Assembly: GCF_026163695.1 (NCBI RefSeq)
Contig: NZ_JAOTID010000001.1
Coordinates: forward strand, 186,001-250,000
Reading direction: 5' to 3'
Length of the DNA: 64,000 bases
DNA from: Shumkonia mesophila
GTDB taxonomy: Bacteria; Pseudomonadota; Alphaproteobacteria; Rhodospirillales; Shumkoniaceae
Shown: piece after piece, positions 50,477 through 58,162 of the stretch
Layout of the letters: each line of letters starts with the position of its first letter
Numbering within the stretch: position 1 is the first letter of the stretch
Made by a program: the position numbers and the translations under genes
The notes under the pieces: model-generated
Databases searched by the model: none
The model's input: the letters and a program-made list of their open reading frames with translations, nothing else
What the model was told of the DNA's origin: nothing

Positions 50477-51847
50477 TTACTTCAGAAGGGCCAGTGCCTG
50501 TTCGGCCTTCTCCTTGGCGGCCTTGTAATTGGCCAGCGCGAAGGCGTCCCATTTCTCCTCGATCTCGGCCTGACGCGGCGGCACCTTGGTGTCCGCCTTC
50601 TTGCGCTCCTTGAAGGCGTCCGAGGTGAAGACGCCCGGGAATTTCTCATCGATCGCCTCGGCCTCGGAGATCGGCATCTTGTCCAACAATGCGCGGGCTT
50701 CCTTGACCAGGCCGGCGGCCTTGTCGTTCTTCTTCTTGGCCAGCGCCGCGTCGGCCGCGTGAATGGCCTTGGTGGCGGCGGTCAGATCGGCCAGCCGATA
50801 GGTGAACAACACGTCGAACAGGCTGTTGACGATGTTGTAGCGGGCCCCCGACTTGTCGACGTCGAACTTCACCGCGGCGCCGATCGACTTGTCGGCGAAG
50901 GGGTTGGGGAAACCGGCGGGCGCCTTGGCATAGGTCGCCGGGTTGACCGGCAGGCGCTGGATCGCCGGGTCGAGCAGCAGTTGCTGGCCGTCGACCGACA
51001 GCAGGTATTCGACGAAGGCCTCGGCCGCCTGGCCATGCGGCGGGTTCTTGATGATGCCGATGTTGGCGGGAACCAGGGTGGTTACCGTCGGGTAGACGAA
51101 CTCCACCGGGAAGCCGGTGGCCTTCGACGAGAAGCCGAAGAAATCGATGACCAGCCCGATGCCGAAATCGCCGCTGTTGACCCCTTCGGGAACGCCGAAG
51201 CTGCGCTCGGTGACCATCTTGAAGTTGCCGGAGATTTCCTTCCAGGTGGCCCAGCCCTTGTCCCAGCCCTCGCCCTGCAGGACGGTCTCGACCGTCAGGT
51301 GGGTGGTGCCGGAACGCGACGGCGAGGACATGCCGACGTGCCCGAAATAGATGGCCTTCTTGAGGTCGTCCCATTCCTTGGCCACGGGCAGATCCTTGGC
51401 CTTGAGATACCGGGTATTCCACATGATGCCGTAGCCCGAAGCGGCGAAGCCCATGTAGAAGCCGTCGGGGTCATGGATCGGATAGGCCCCCACCTTGGCG
51501 GGGATGCCTTGCGCCTTGGGCGTGTACTTGGCCAGCAGCCCGGCCTTCTTCAGCACCTCGAAGGCATCGGGAGCCGACGCCCACATCAGGTCCACCGTGT
51601 TGCCCTTGGCGGTTTCCTGCAGATAGGTCACGGCCGCCGCGGTATTTTTCTGCAGAATCTCGACGGTCGTGCCGGGGAACTTGGCCTCGAACGCCTTCTT
51701 GTAGGGGCCGGTCAGGTCCTTGGGGAACGAGGTGACGATGACCACCTTGTCCTCCAGCGCAAGGGCCGGGCCGGGCGCCGCCAACACGCCTGCCGCGAAG
51801 CCGGCGGCCAGGAGAGCCGCGGCCGATTTCCACGCGAACCGTTTCAT
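50477..51847 (-). CDS. ABC transporter substrate-binding protein, iron(III)-type
   Basis: Periplasmic binding protein, 456 residues. The signal peptide (KRFAWKSAAALLAAGFAAGV, cut near ALA-LED) is clear. The mature N-terminus KVVIVTSFPKDLTGPYKKAF, TVEILQKNTAAAV, and VDLMWASAPDAFEVLKKAGL match class F/iron-type binding proteins. It is longer than FbpA (about 330 residues) because of a Lys/Glu-rich helical C-terminal extension of ~100 residues. The start ATG at 51845-51847 has AGGGAG upstream. It is the first gene of the operon; an operator-like palindrome lies 21 bp before it. Confidence 0.86.
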   Translation of the reverse strand: MKRFAWKSAAALLAAGFAAGVLAAPGPALALEDKVVIVTSFPKDLTGPYKKAFEAKFPGTTVEILQKNTAAAVTYLQETAKGNTVDLMWASAPDAFEVLKKAGLLAKYTPKAQGIPAKVGAYPIHDPDGFYMGFAASGYGIMWNTRYLKAKDLPVAKEWDDLKKAIYFGHVGMSSPSRSGTTHLTVETVLQGEGWDKGWATWKEISGNFKMVTERSFGVPEGVNSGDFGIGLVIDFFGFSSKATGFPVEFVYPTVTTLVPANIGIIKNPPHGQAAEAFVEYLLSVDGQQLLLDPAIQRLPVNPATYAKAPAGFPNPFADKSIGAAVKFDVDKSGARYNIVNSLFDVLFTYRLADLTAATKAIHAADAALAKKKNDKAAGLVKEARALLDKMPISEAEAIDEKFPGVFTSDAFKERKKADTKVPPRQAEIEEKWDAFALANYKAAKEKAEQALALLK

Positions 51848-51867
51848 GGTCTTAGTCTCCCTGCTGT

Positions 51868-51889
51868 GTGAACCGTCCGTCCGGTTCAC
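51868..51889. promoter_or_regulatory. Operator-like inverted repeat upstream of the binding-protein gene
   Basis: GTGAACCG (51868-51875) and CGGTTCAC (51882-51889) are perfect complements with a 6-bp spacer, 21 bp upstream of the ATG. The size and symmetry suit a dimeric repressor or a leader hairpin. It does not resemble a Fur box, although iron regulation would be expected for this transporter type. Confidence 0.5.
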
Positions 51890-52088
51890 GGTCCCTGTGC
51901 CTCGTCTTTCGTTGCGAACGGAGTGTGTCGCGAGGCATGGATTCACGCTAGCCGGGGGCTCCCCACCGGTCAACTGAAATGGCGGCGCGAAAGCCGCGCC
52001 GTTCCGCGCCGCGCCGCGGTATGGTATGTGTGGACCCTGCGGCCGCTCGCCGCGGCCCGCCGGTTCCCGCAAGAAAGCCGTTTTACCC

Positions 52089-53981
52089 ATGATCCACGCC
52101 GTTGCCTCGTTCTTCCGCGATCTCAGCGTCGGCACCCGGCTTTCCCTTCTGATCGGCTTCGGGCTGATGGCCATCGCCGCCGCCGCCGGCGTTTTCGCCG
52201 TCGCCGACGTGCGCACGCAGGCGGCCCTGGAACGCCGCGACGTCCTGGCCCGCATCCTTGATCTTTCCCACGAAACCGAAACCGCCCAAGCCCGGTTGCG
52301 GGCCCGCGCCTCGGTTTTCCTGATGCGTGGCGACCGCAGCTCGGCCGAGACCTATGCCCAGCAGTCGGCCCGCCTGCTGGCGGTGCTGGCCATGCTGGAC
52401 GACATGCCGGAAACCGCCGTCATCCGCCGCCACATCCAGACGGTACGCGACGGCATCGCCGAGCATGCCAACGAATTCAGGAAAATCGCCGACCTCGAAG
52501 GGGACGGGCCGCCGATCCGTCTCGACAAGCTGACGACGGCCACCGAGGAAGCCCTGGCCGCCGTCGGCGCCACGCTTTCAGCCCCCGGGCGCGAGGCGCT
52601 GGCCGTCAAGTTGCTCGCCGTCAACCTGCACGCGCGACGGGTGCTGGCGGGAGACGCGCAGGCCGGGCTCGACATGGTGCAGGCCCGCCACGACGGGTTC
52701 GACCGCGAACTCGCCCAGGCCCGTCTCGGCGACTGGACGACGGTCGAGATCGCCGAGCGCATGAACGTCTACGTCTCGGCGATTCTCGACGAAGCGGCGG
52801 AACGCGGCCGGCAAAAGAGGGCGGCCGCCCGCCTCGACGAGATCCTCGACTACCTGCAGCCGGGCCTGGAGGCGATCGCCGCCTTCCGCGACGAGGCCGA
52901 CGCCGCCATCGTCGAGGCCGTCGGCAAGCGGCAACAGGCGAGGCTTCTGATGTATGCGGGGGCGGCCGGCGCCGGCGCCGCCTTCCTCATCCTGGGCCTG
53001 CTGATGGCACTGGGCATCAGCCGGCCGCTGCGCAGCCTCGCCTTGGCCGGCCGCCGGCTGGCCGACGGCGATCGCGCCGCCTTCATCCCGATCAGCACGG
53101 CCGAAGACGAGGTGGGCGACCTGGCCCGGGCCTTGCGGGCGGTGCGCGACGCCGCCACCGAGACGGACACCCATCTCAGGGCCCGCGATCTGCGCGAGAA
53201 GGCCCTTCTGTTGCAGAGCCAAGCCAGCCGGAAGCTGCTGCTCGACGAAATCGAGACCCGCGTGCGCGACGCCGCCGCCGCCATCGCCGATGCCGCCGCC
53301 GAGATCCGCCGGCTGGCCGCGGCCGCCGGCCAGGCCGCCACCGATACCGGCCGGCACGCCGGCGACATCGCCGCCGCCTCCGGCGAAACCACCGCCAGCC
53401 TGCGCCGGCTGGCGACCGTCGCCTCCACGCTGCACGCCTCGGTCGCCGAAACCCACCGGCGGCTTAGCGTGCTCGAGCCTGCGGCCGGCGCCGAGGCCGG
53501 GCTGCCGGCCGACGCCGCCGCCGTTGGCCAGCGCGTCGCCTACATCGGCCGCCTCGCCCTGCGCACCCGTCTGATGGCGCTCAACAGCGTCATCGGCACC
53601 GCCCGCGCCGGCGAGCGCGACGCCGAGCCGGAGGTCGAGATGATCGCCGCCGAGATCGGCGCCCTGGCCCGGCAGGTTGCCGAAGAGAGCGCCGCCTTCG
53701 AGGCGCTCGGCACGGCGATGGAGGCGGTGCGCGCACCCTTCGGCATGGCGGCCCAATCGGGCCGCGACGAGAATGCCCTCACCCGCGACATCCTGCGCAA
53801 CGCCGAAGGCGCGGTGGCCGCCATCCTGACGCTGTCGAACGCCATCTCGCGGATCACCCGGACGGCCGGCGAAACCGGCCGCGTCGCCGAAGCCATGCGC
53901 GCCACCGCCGAGGCGGCCGCCGAGCGGTCGGACCGCCTGCGCAACGACATCGACGGGCTGCTCGCCCGCCTGCGCCAATAG
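52089..53981 (+). CDS. Chemoreceptor-like membrane protein with HAMP and degenerate signalling tip
   Basis: A 630-residue protein with the plan of a methyl-accepting chemotaxis protein: TM1 (about 18-40), a long helical periplasmic domain (41-285), TM2 (286-310), a HAMP domain (311-364) and a long cytoplasmic coiled coil. The hairpin tip that normally contacts CheA/CheW (consensus with NLLALNAAIEAARAGE) reads RLMALNSVIGTARAGERD at about 494-511: the Glu and the flanking Gln are lost and the following GRGFAVVA is missing. It may sense without controlling CheA, or act on another partner. The ATG at 52089 was preferred over an upstream in-frame ATG. It converges with pgk. Confidence 0.78.
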   Translation: MIHAVASFFRDLSVGTRLSLLIGFGLMAIAAAAGVFAVADVRTQAALERRDVLARILDLSHETETAQARLRARASVFLMRGDRSSAETYAQQSARLLAVLAMLDDMPETAVIRRHIQTVRDGIAEHANEFRKIADLEGDGPPIRLDKLTTATEEALAAVGATLSAPGREALAVKLLAVNLHARRVLAGDAQAGLDMVQARHDGFDRELAQARLGDWTTVEIAERMNVYVSAILDEAAERGRQKRAAARLDEILDYLQPGLEAIAAFRDEADAAIVEAVGKRQQARLLMYAGAAGAGAAFLILGLLMALGISRPLRSLALAGRRLADGDRAAFIPISTAEDEVGDLARALRAVRDAATETDTHLRARDLREKALLLQSQASRKLLLDEIETRVRDAAAAIADAAAEIRRLAAAAGQAATDTGRHAGDIAAASGETTASLRRLATVASTLHASVAETHRRLSVLEPAAGAEAGLPADAAAVGQRVAYIGRLALRTRLMALNSVIGTARAGERDAEPEVEMIAAEIGALARQVAEESAAFEALGTAMEAVRAPFGMAAQSGRDENALTRDILRNAEGAVAAILTLSNAISRITRTAGETGRVAEAMRATAEAAAERSDRLRNDIDGLLARLRQ

Positions 53982-53997
53982 AACTGAGGCTGCGGGC

Positions 53998-55194
53998 TCA
54001 GCCGGCCCGCAGCACGGCGACGCCCGGCAGGTCCTTGCCTTCCAGCCATTCGAGGAAGGCCCCCCCGGCGGTCGAGACGTAGGAGAAGTCCTCCTCGACG
54101 CCGGCCTTGGCCAGCGCCGCCACGGTATCGCCGCCGCCAGCCACCGACAGCAGCTTGCCGGCCTTGGTCAGCTTCGCCGCCTCGCCGGCCACCGCGTTGG
54201 TGCCGGCGTCGAACGGCGCCACCTCGAAGGCGCCGAGCGGCCCGTTCCACACCAGCGTCTTCATGCCGGCCAGCAGCGCCTTCAAATCGGCCGTCGATTT
54301 CGGGCCGATATCGAGGATCATGGCGCCGTCCGGCACCTTGTCGATGGCCACCGTCTCGGTCTTGACGCCCTCGGCCAGCCGATCGGCGATGACGGCGTCG
54401 ACCGGCAGCACGATCTCGCAGCCGTTGCCGGAGGCCGCCGCCATGATGGCGCGCGCGCTGTCGGCCATGTCGCGCTCGCACAGCGACTTGCCGACGTTGA
54501 CCCCCTTGGCGTTGAGGAAGGTGTTGGCCATGCCGCCGCCGATGACCAGCTTGTCGACCTTCTTCGTCAGGTTGCCGAGAAGGTCGAGCTTGGTCGAGAT
54601 CTTGGCGCCGCCGACCAGGGCGACCACAGGGTGCTTGGGGTGATCGAGCGCGGCGGTCAGGGCCTCCAGTTCGGCCTGCATCAGGCGGCCGGCGGCGGCC
54701 GGCAGCAGGCGGGCCACCGCCTCGGTCGAGGCATGCGCCCGGTGGGCACAGGAAAAGGCGTCGGTTACATAGACGTCGGCCAAGGCCGCCAGCTTCTTGG
54801 CGAATTCGAGGTCGTTCTTCTCCTCCTCGGCGTGGAAGCGCAGGTTCTCCAGCATCGCGATGTCGCCGGCCTTCATGGCAGCCACCAGACGCTCCGCCTC
54901 CGGGCCGACGCAGTCGCCGGCGAAAGCGACCGGGCGCTTGCAGGCCCTGGCCAGAGCCTCGGCCACCGGCTTCAGCGAGAACTCCGGCGCCACCTTGCCC
55001 TTGGGGCGGCCCAGGTGGGTGACGACGACGACCCGCGCGCCCTTGTCCGCCAGCTCGATTAGCGTGGGAACCGTGCGCTCGATGCGCGTCGCGTCGGTGA
55101 CCTTGCCGTCCTTCATGGGAACGTTGAGGTCGGCCCGCACCAGGACCCGTTTTCCGGACACGTCGAAACCGTCAAGCGTCTTGTACTTTGCCAT
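53998..55194 (-). CDS. pgk: Phosphoglycerate kinase
   Basis: Glycolytic/gluconeogenic kinase transferring phosphate between 1,3-bisphosphoglycerate and ADP; 398 residues. [17 protein letters not shown] (signature), [25 protein letters not shown] and the C-terminal [12 protein letters not shown] nucleotide loop are present. The start ATG at 55192-55194 is preceded by GGAAG. The frame stays open for 103 codons further upstream, but that part is unrelated sequence. It is divergent from the effector-like cassette. Confidence 0.98.
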   Translation of the reverse strand: MAKYKTLDGFDVSGKRVLVRADLNVPMKDGKVTDATRIERTVPTLIELADKGARVVVVTHLGRPKGKVAPEFSLKPVAEALARACKRPVAFAGDCVGPEAERLVAAMKAGDIAMLENLRFHAEEEKNDLEFAKKLAALADVYVTDAFSCAHRAHASTEAVARLLPAAAGRLMQAELEALTAALDHPKHPVVALVGGAKISTKLDLLGNLTKKVDKLVIGGGMANTFLNAKGVNVGKSLCERDMADSARAIMAAASGNGCEIVLPVDAVIADRLAEGVKTETVAIDKVPDGAMILDIGPKSTADLKALLAGMKTLVWNGPLGAFEVAPFDAGTNAVAGEAAKLTKAGKLLSVAGGGDTVAALAKAGVEEDFSYVSTAGGAFLEWLEGKDLPGVAVLRAG

Positions 55195-55342
55195 TTCGGA
55201 CTTCCATTGGCTTGAGAACCGGAGAAGCGGGACGACCAAGCGGAGGCCCGCCCCGAGCCCAACCGTTATGCAATCGGCCGAACGGGAAGGCAAGGGAGGA
55301 TTGACGGCCGTCTGGCAGGAAAAGAACAAAGAACGAACATTT

Positions 55343-55372
55343 TTGTTGAGGGCGGGCAAAAATAGGTATATA
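55343..55372 (+). promoter_or_regulatory. Possible promoter of the three-gene cassette
   Basis: TTGTTG (55343-55348), an 18-bp spacer and TATATA (55367-55372), about 55 bp upstream of the first start codon, in a locally AT-rich stretch between the divergent pgk and effector-like genes. Confidence 0.45.
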
Positions 55373-55426
55373 AGCATATCCTGGAATCGACCCATTGCGA
55401 TGTCCCTGCCCGGAGAGACGGTTTCC

Positions 55427-56614
55427 ATGCCTGATTTCTTCCGACTGAAGAACGCCATCGGCCCCGCCCGCGAAATCGCCCCCGAGGATGCCGTCGCCGC
55501 CAAGACGGCGCTAGCCGAACTGGGCCACTACCAGATCCCGGATTTCGGGATGACGCCCTATCCCGACGGCGCGCTTTTCGAAGGGGTGAGAAAGTTCCAG
55601 CGCGAAGAGGGGCTGGAAGTGGACGGCCTGATGAACCCCAACGGCCCCACCGCCCAACGTCTGGATGCCGTGCTGGCGGAACGGCAAGCCGCGGCCCGGA
55701 CGGCGGCCCCGGCAAGGTCCGAACCCCCTGACGCGCGGCCTGCCGCCACGGCGGAGCAGGCGGCGGCCAACACGCGCACCCTCGACGGCCTGCTGAAATC
55801 CACCGACGACGGCGCCCTGGCACAACTTTTCGCCCGGGCGCTGGCGGAAGGAGGCCCTTCCTCCCGCGCCGAATACGACGACTTCCTGCGCCAGCTTTCG
55901 GCCCGCGCCCCGGAGCGCCTGGACCGCTTTCGGAAGACGGTGATGAGCGCCGTTCCCGACGAAACGCGGCAAACGCCTGCCGCACCGACCGCCGAAAAGA
56001 TACCCGCATCGCGCCACAATGACGCCACAAACACAACCGAAGATCGACCCACCATTAACGAGGAAAAGGCGCGAATTCAGAATATCATCGAGGATAAGCC
56101 GGCGCGCTTCCAGATCCGCCGAAACCCGGAGGCCGATGGCAGGTGGCGTCTTCATGAAGACCCGGTACTCGGTTCGGAGGCAGTCATGGAACGTGATCCC
56201 ATCATCCGCGAGATGGCCGAGAAACACGGTGTCGATCCAGACCTGATCCGCGCCGTCATGTGGGCGGAGAACGCCAGGGGAAACAAGGGCGGAGTCAATG
56301 CTCTAGCTGACCTCGTTGGGAAGTCCAACTCGCCGCTGCCCATGAACATGAACAAAGAAACCGGTGCCAAGCTGCTGGGAAAGCAGCCCGAAGACCTTTA
56401 CGACGCCCGCAACAATATCGAGGCGGCGACGATCTTCCTGAAACGCATCCGCGGCCGCATCGACGCCCCCAATCCGACGCCCGCCCAGATCGGCTCCATG
56501 TGGCTGTTCACGGGGAGCGAACAAACAAACGACTGGGGCGAGTTCATTCAACGAGTTTACGATGAGAAACCCTGGGAAAGAAAGTTGCGTCATGCACCCG
56601 GAGAACACTTCTGA
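55427..56614 (+). CDS. Peptidoglycan-binding plus lysozyme/transglycosylase-like protein (candidate effector)
   Basis: A 395-residue two-domain protein. Residues about 25-80 ([38 protein letters not shown]) match the peptidoglycan-binding-1 fold. A low-complexity linker (81-120), a helical middle (120-180) and a second linker follow. Residues ~255-385 resemble a soluble lytic transglycosylase/lysozyme domain, with candidate catalytic glutamate E281 in VMWAENARG. There is no signal peptide, so export would need a dedicated secretion system. The start is the ATG at 55427 with GGAGAG 9 nt upstream; one at 55400 is possible. The next gene overlaps its 3' end, and two paralogous membrane proteins follow. 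A phage-like or cell-wall-remodelling role is the alternative. Confidence 0.65.
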   Translation: MPDFFRLKNAIGPAREIAPEDAVAAKTALAELGHYQIPDFGMTPYPDGALFEGVRKFQREEGLEVDGLMNPNGPTAQRLDAVLAERQAAARTAAPARSEPPDARPAATAEQAAANTRTLDGLLKSTDDGALAQLFARALAEGGPSSRAEYDDFLRQLSARAPERLDRFRKTVMSAVPDETRQTPAAPTAEKIPASRHNDATNTTEDRPTINEEKARIQNIIEDKPARFQIRRNPEADGRWRLHEDPVLGSEAVMERDPIIREMAEKHGVDPDLIRAVMWAENARGNKGGVNALADLVGKSNSPLPMNMNKETGAKLLGKQPEDLYDARNNIEAATIFLKRIRGRIDAPNPTPAQIGSMWLFTGSEQTNDWGEFIQRVYDEKPWERKLRHAPGEHF

Positions 56615-56978
56615 ATCGCCGGAATCTTCCGGCAGAACCAAGCCGAAGAAGGCGGGTTCGTCGTACACCCCGGTAAAGTACGCCGCCATGCTGCTCGGCG
56701 GGCTGTGGCTGTACATCACCGCGTTGGCCCTCTATGACCCGATCGGCCACAATCCCCAGGGAGAATACTGCGACCCTGTCGAACCCGGCGAGCCCTATCA
56801 CTTGGTCCATGACGGGTATCCCTGTCGGCTGACCTCGCAGCTGTTTCTCGAACTCGGCCTCGGCCTGTCACTCACGGCAGCCTTCCTCCAGATCCCGACC
56901 TTGATTCTCTGGGCCACCATCGCCCACCGGAACTGGCGGCGAAAGAATGGGCAGGGAGGAGGAGCGGTGGTTGAGTAA
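56592..56978 (+). CDS. Two-helix membrane protein, first paralogue (candidate immunity protein)
   Basis: A 128-residue protein with a polar N-terminus, TM1 (about 30-48), a ~33-residue loop (49-82), TM2 (83-110) and a basic tail (HRNWRRKNG). Positive-inside reasoning places the loop in the periplasm. It carries C60 and C78, able to form a disulfide, within QGEYCDPVEPGEPYHLV and YPCR. The downstream gene encodes a clear paralogue with the same loop motif and the same PTLILW-TIA ending of TM2. Its start overlaps the effector-like gene by 23 bp; an ATG at 56562 is an alternative. No known family is recognised. Confidence 0.65.
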   Translation: MHPENTSESPESSGRTKPKKAGSSYTPVKYAAMLLGGLWLYITALALYDPIGHNPQGEYCDPVEPGEPYHLVHDGYPCRLTSQLFLELGLGLSLTAAFLQIPTLILWATIAHRNWRRKNGQGGGAVVE

Positions 56979-57029
56979 CCGCCCTCGCCAGGTCCGTCCG
57001 ACGAAGAAACCCGCGGATGAGAGCACGCA

Positions 57030-57548
57030 ATGACGACGCCCGGCGCGACCCAACCTACAGACACGGACGACACGGACGACAACCGCCGCTCGCCCTATCG
57101 GCCGGCGAAGATGTTGGGGATCGCCATCTTCGCCATGACTTTTTGGTGGGTGGCGGTGGGCACCTATCTTGGGTTCGTCGAGAACACCAATCAGGAATAC
57201 TGCGACTACGTCGGCCCCGGCGAACCCTATCACCTTGTCATTTACGATATGCCGTGCCGAATCACGTGGACAGCGGTCATCGAACCGTTCCTGTTTCTGA
57301 TCGCCGCCAACATCCCGCTCCAGTCCCCGACGCTGATTCTGTGGGTTACAATTGCCGGTCGGGAGCGAAGGAAAAGACGCCAACAATCCATGGCGAACGC
57401 CGCGGCCCATGCCGGGAATTTCGCAGAATTCATCCGGACTCTGCGACACGGGAGTCCAGGAGAAGAAGGAGAGACGGAAGGCGGGCAGGCCCCGCCGGCC
57501 AGCGAGGAAGAGTCCCCGGCTGCACCCGACGCCGCGGCTCGGCCCTAA
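57030..57548 (+). CDS. Two-helix membrane protein, second paralogue (candidate immunity protein)
   Basis: A 172-residue protein, paralogue of the preceding one. TM1 spans about 28-50, the loop (51-80) contains NQEYCDYVGPGEPYHLV and MPCR with C58 and C76, and TM2 (81-109) ends in PTLILWVTIAG followed by a strongly basic RERRKRRQ stretch. A ~60-residue acidic/Ala-rich cytoplasmic tail is unique to this copy. GGATGAGAG precedes the ATG. Its TAA overlaps the iorB stop on the opposite strand by 4 bp. Function unknown; immunity against the wall-active upstream protein is the favoured inference. Confidence 0.65.
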   Translation: MTTPGATQPTDTDDTDDNRRSPYRPAKMLGIAIFAMTFWWVAVGTYLGFVENTNQEYCDYVGPGEPYHLVIYDMPCRITWTAVIEPFLFLIAANIPLQSPTLILWVTIAGRERRKRRQQSMANAAAHAGNFAEFIRTLRHGSPGEEGETEGGQAPPASEEESPAAPDAAARP

Positions 57549-58162
57549 GCCGGCACGGCCGCCTTCGAGGCGGCGCGGCCGGCCTCGAAGGCCCGCGCGT
57601 TGAGGTCGGCCACGGCGGGCTTCCTGGCCCTGAAACCCGCGACGATGATCTCCTTCAGCGTTTCCGCCGGGAACGGCAGGAAGCCGGCGATGGCCCCCAG
57701 CATGATGGTGTTGACCAGGCGCGGCTCGCCCATCTCCTTGGCAATCGTACCGGCGTCGAAATCGAACACCTTGACGCCGGCGGCGCGCATCGCGCCGATG
57801 GGATCGTCCGGGTATTTGTAGAGGCCCATGTTGACCACCGGCGGCGGCTGGCGCAGCGTGTTGACCATGGCCACGCCTTCCCGGCGCAGATAGCCGCACC
57901 AGCGCAGCGCCTCGGCCGGCTCGAAGCCGACCAGGATGTCGGCCTCGCCCTGGGCGATGGAAGAAGACAGCACCTTCGGCCCGAAGCGCAGATGCGAGGT
58001 GACGACCCCGCCCCGCTGGGCCATGCCGGCCACTTCGGTCTTCTTGACGTCATAGCCCAGCGACAGCGCCGCCTGGGCCAGAATCTCGGAGGCCGTCATC
58101 ACTCCCTGGCCGCCCATGCCGACGACCATGATGTTGGTGATCGCCTTCGTTGCGCCGTTCAT
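57545..58162 (-). CDS. iorB: Indolepyruvate:ferredoxin oxidoreductase beta subunit
   Basis: Gamma-type domain subunit of the 2-oxoacid:ferredoxin oxidoreductase family, 205 residues. NIMVVGMGGQGVMTASEIL at the N-terminus and AGMAQRGGVVTSHLRFG are the family signatures. Together with IorA it oxidatively decarboxylates aryl pyruvates from aromatic amino acids, reducing ferredoxin. Its ATG overlaps the iorA stop by 4 bp (ATGA). The 3' end overlaps the convergent membrane-protein gene by 4 bp. Confidence 0.94.
   Translation of the reverse strand: MNGATKAITNIMVVGMGGQGVMTASEILAQAALSLGYDVKKTEVAGMAQRGGVVTSHLRFGPKVLSSSIAQGEADILVGFEPAEALRWCGYLRREGVAMVNTLRQPPPVVNMGLYKYPDDPIGAMRAAGVKVFDFDAGTIAKEMGEPRLVNTIMLGAIAGFLPFPAETLKEIIVAGFRARKPAVADLNARAFEAGRAASKAAVPA

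Noticed and set aside
47550-50552. A 1000-codon minus-strand frame spanning the permease gene
   Set aside because: Only the last 367 codons (ATPase) are real; upstream the frame runs antiphase through the permease gene.
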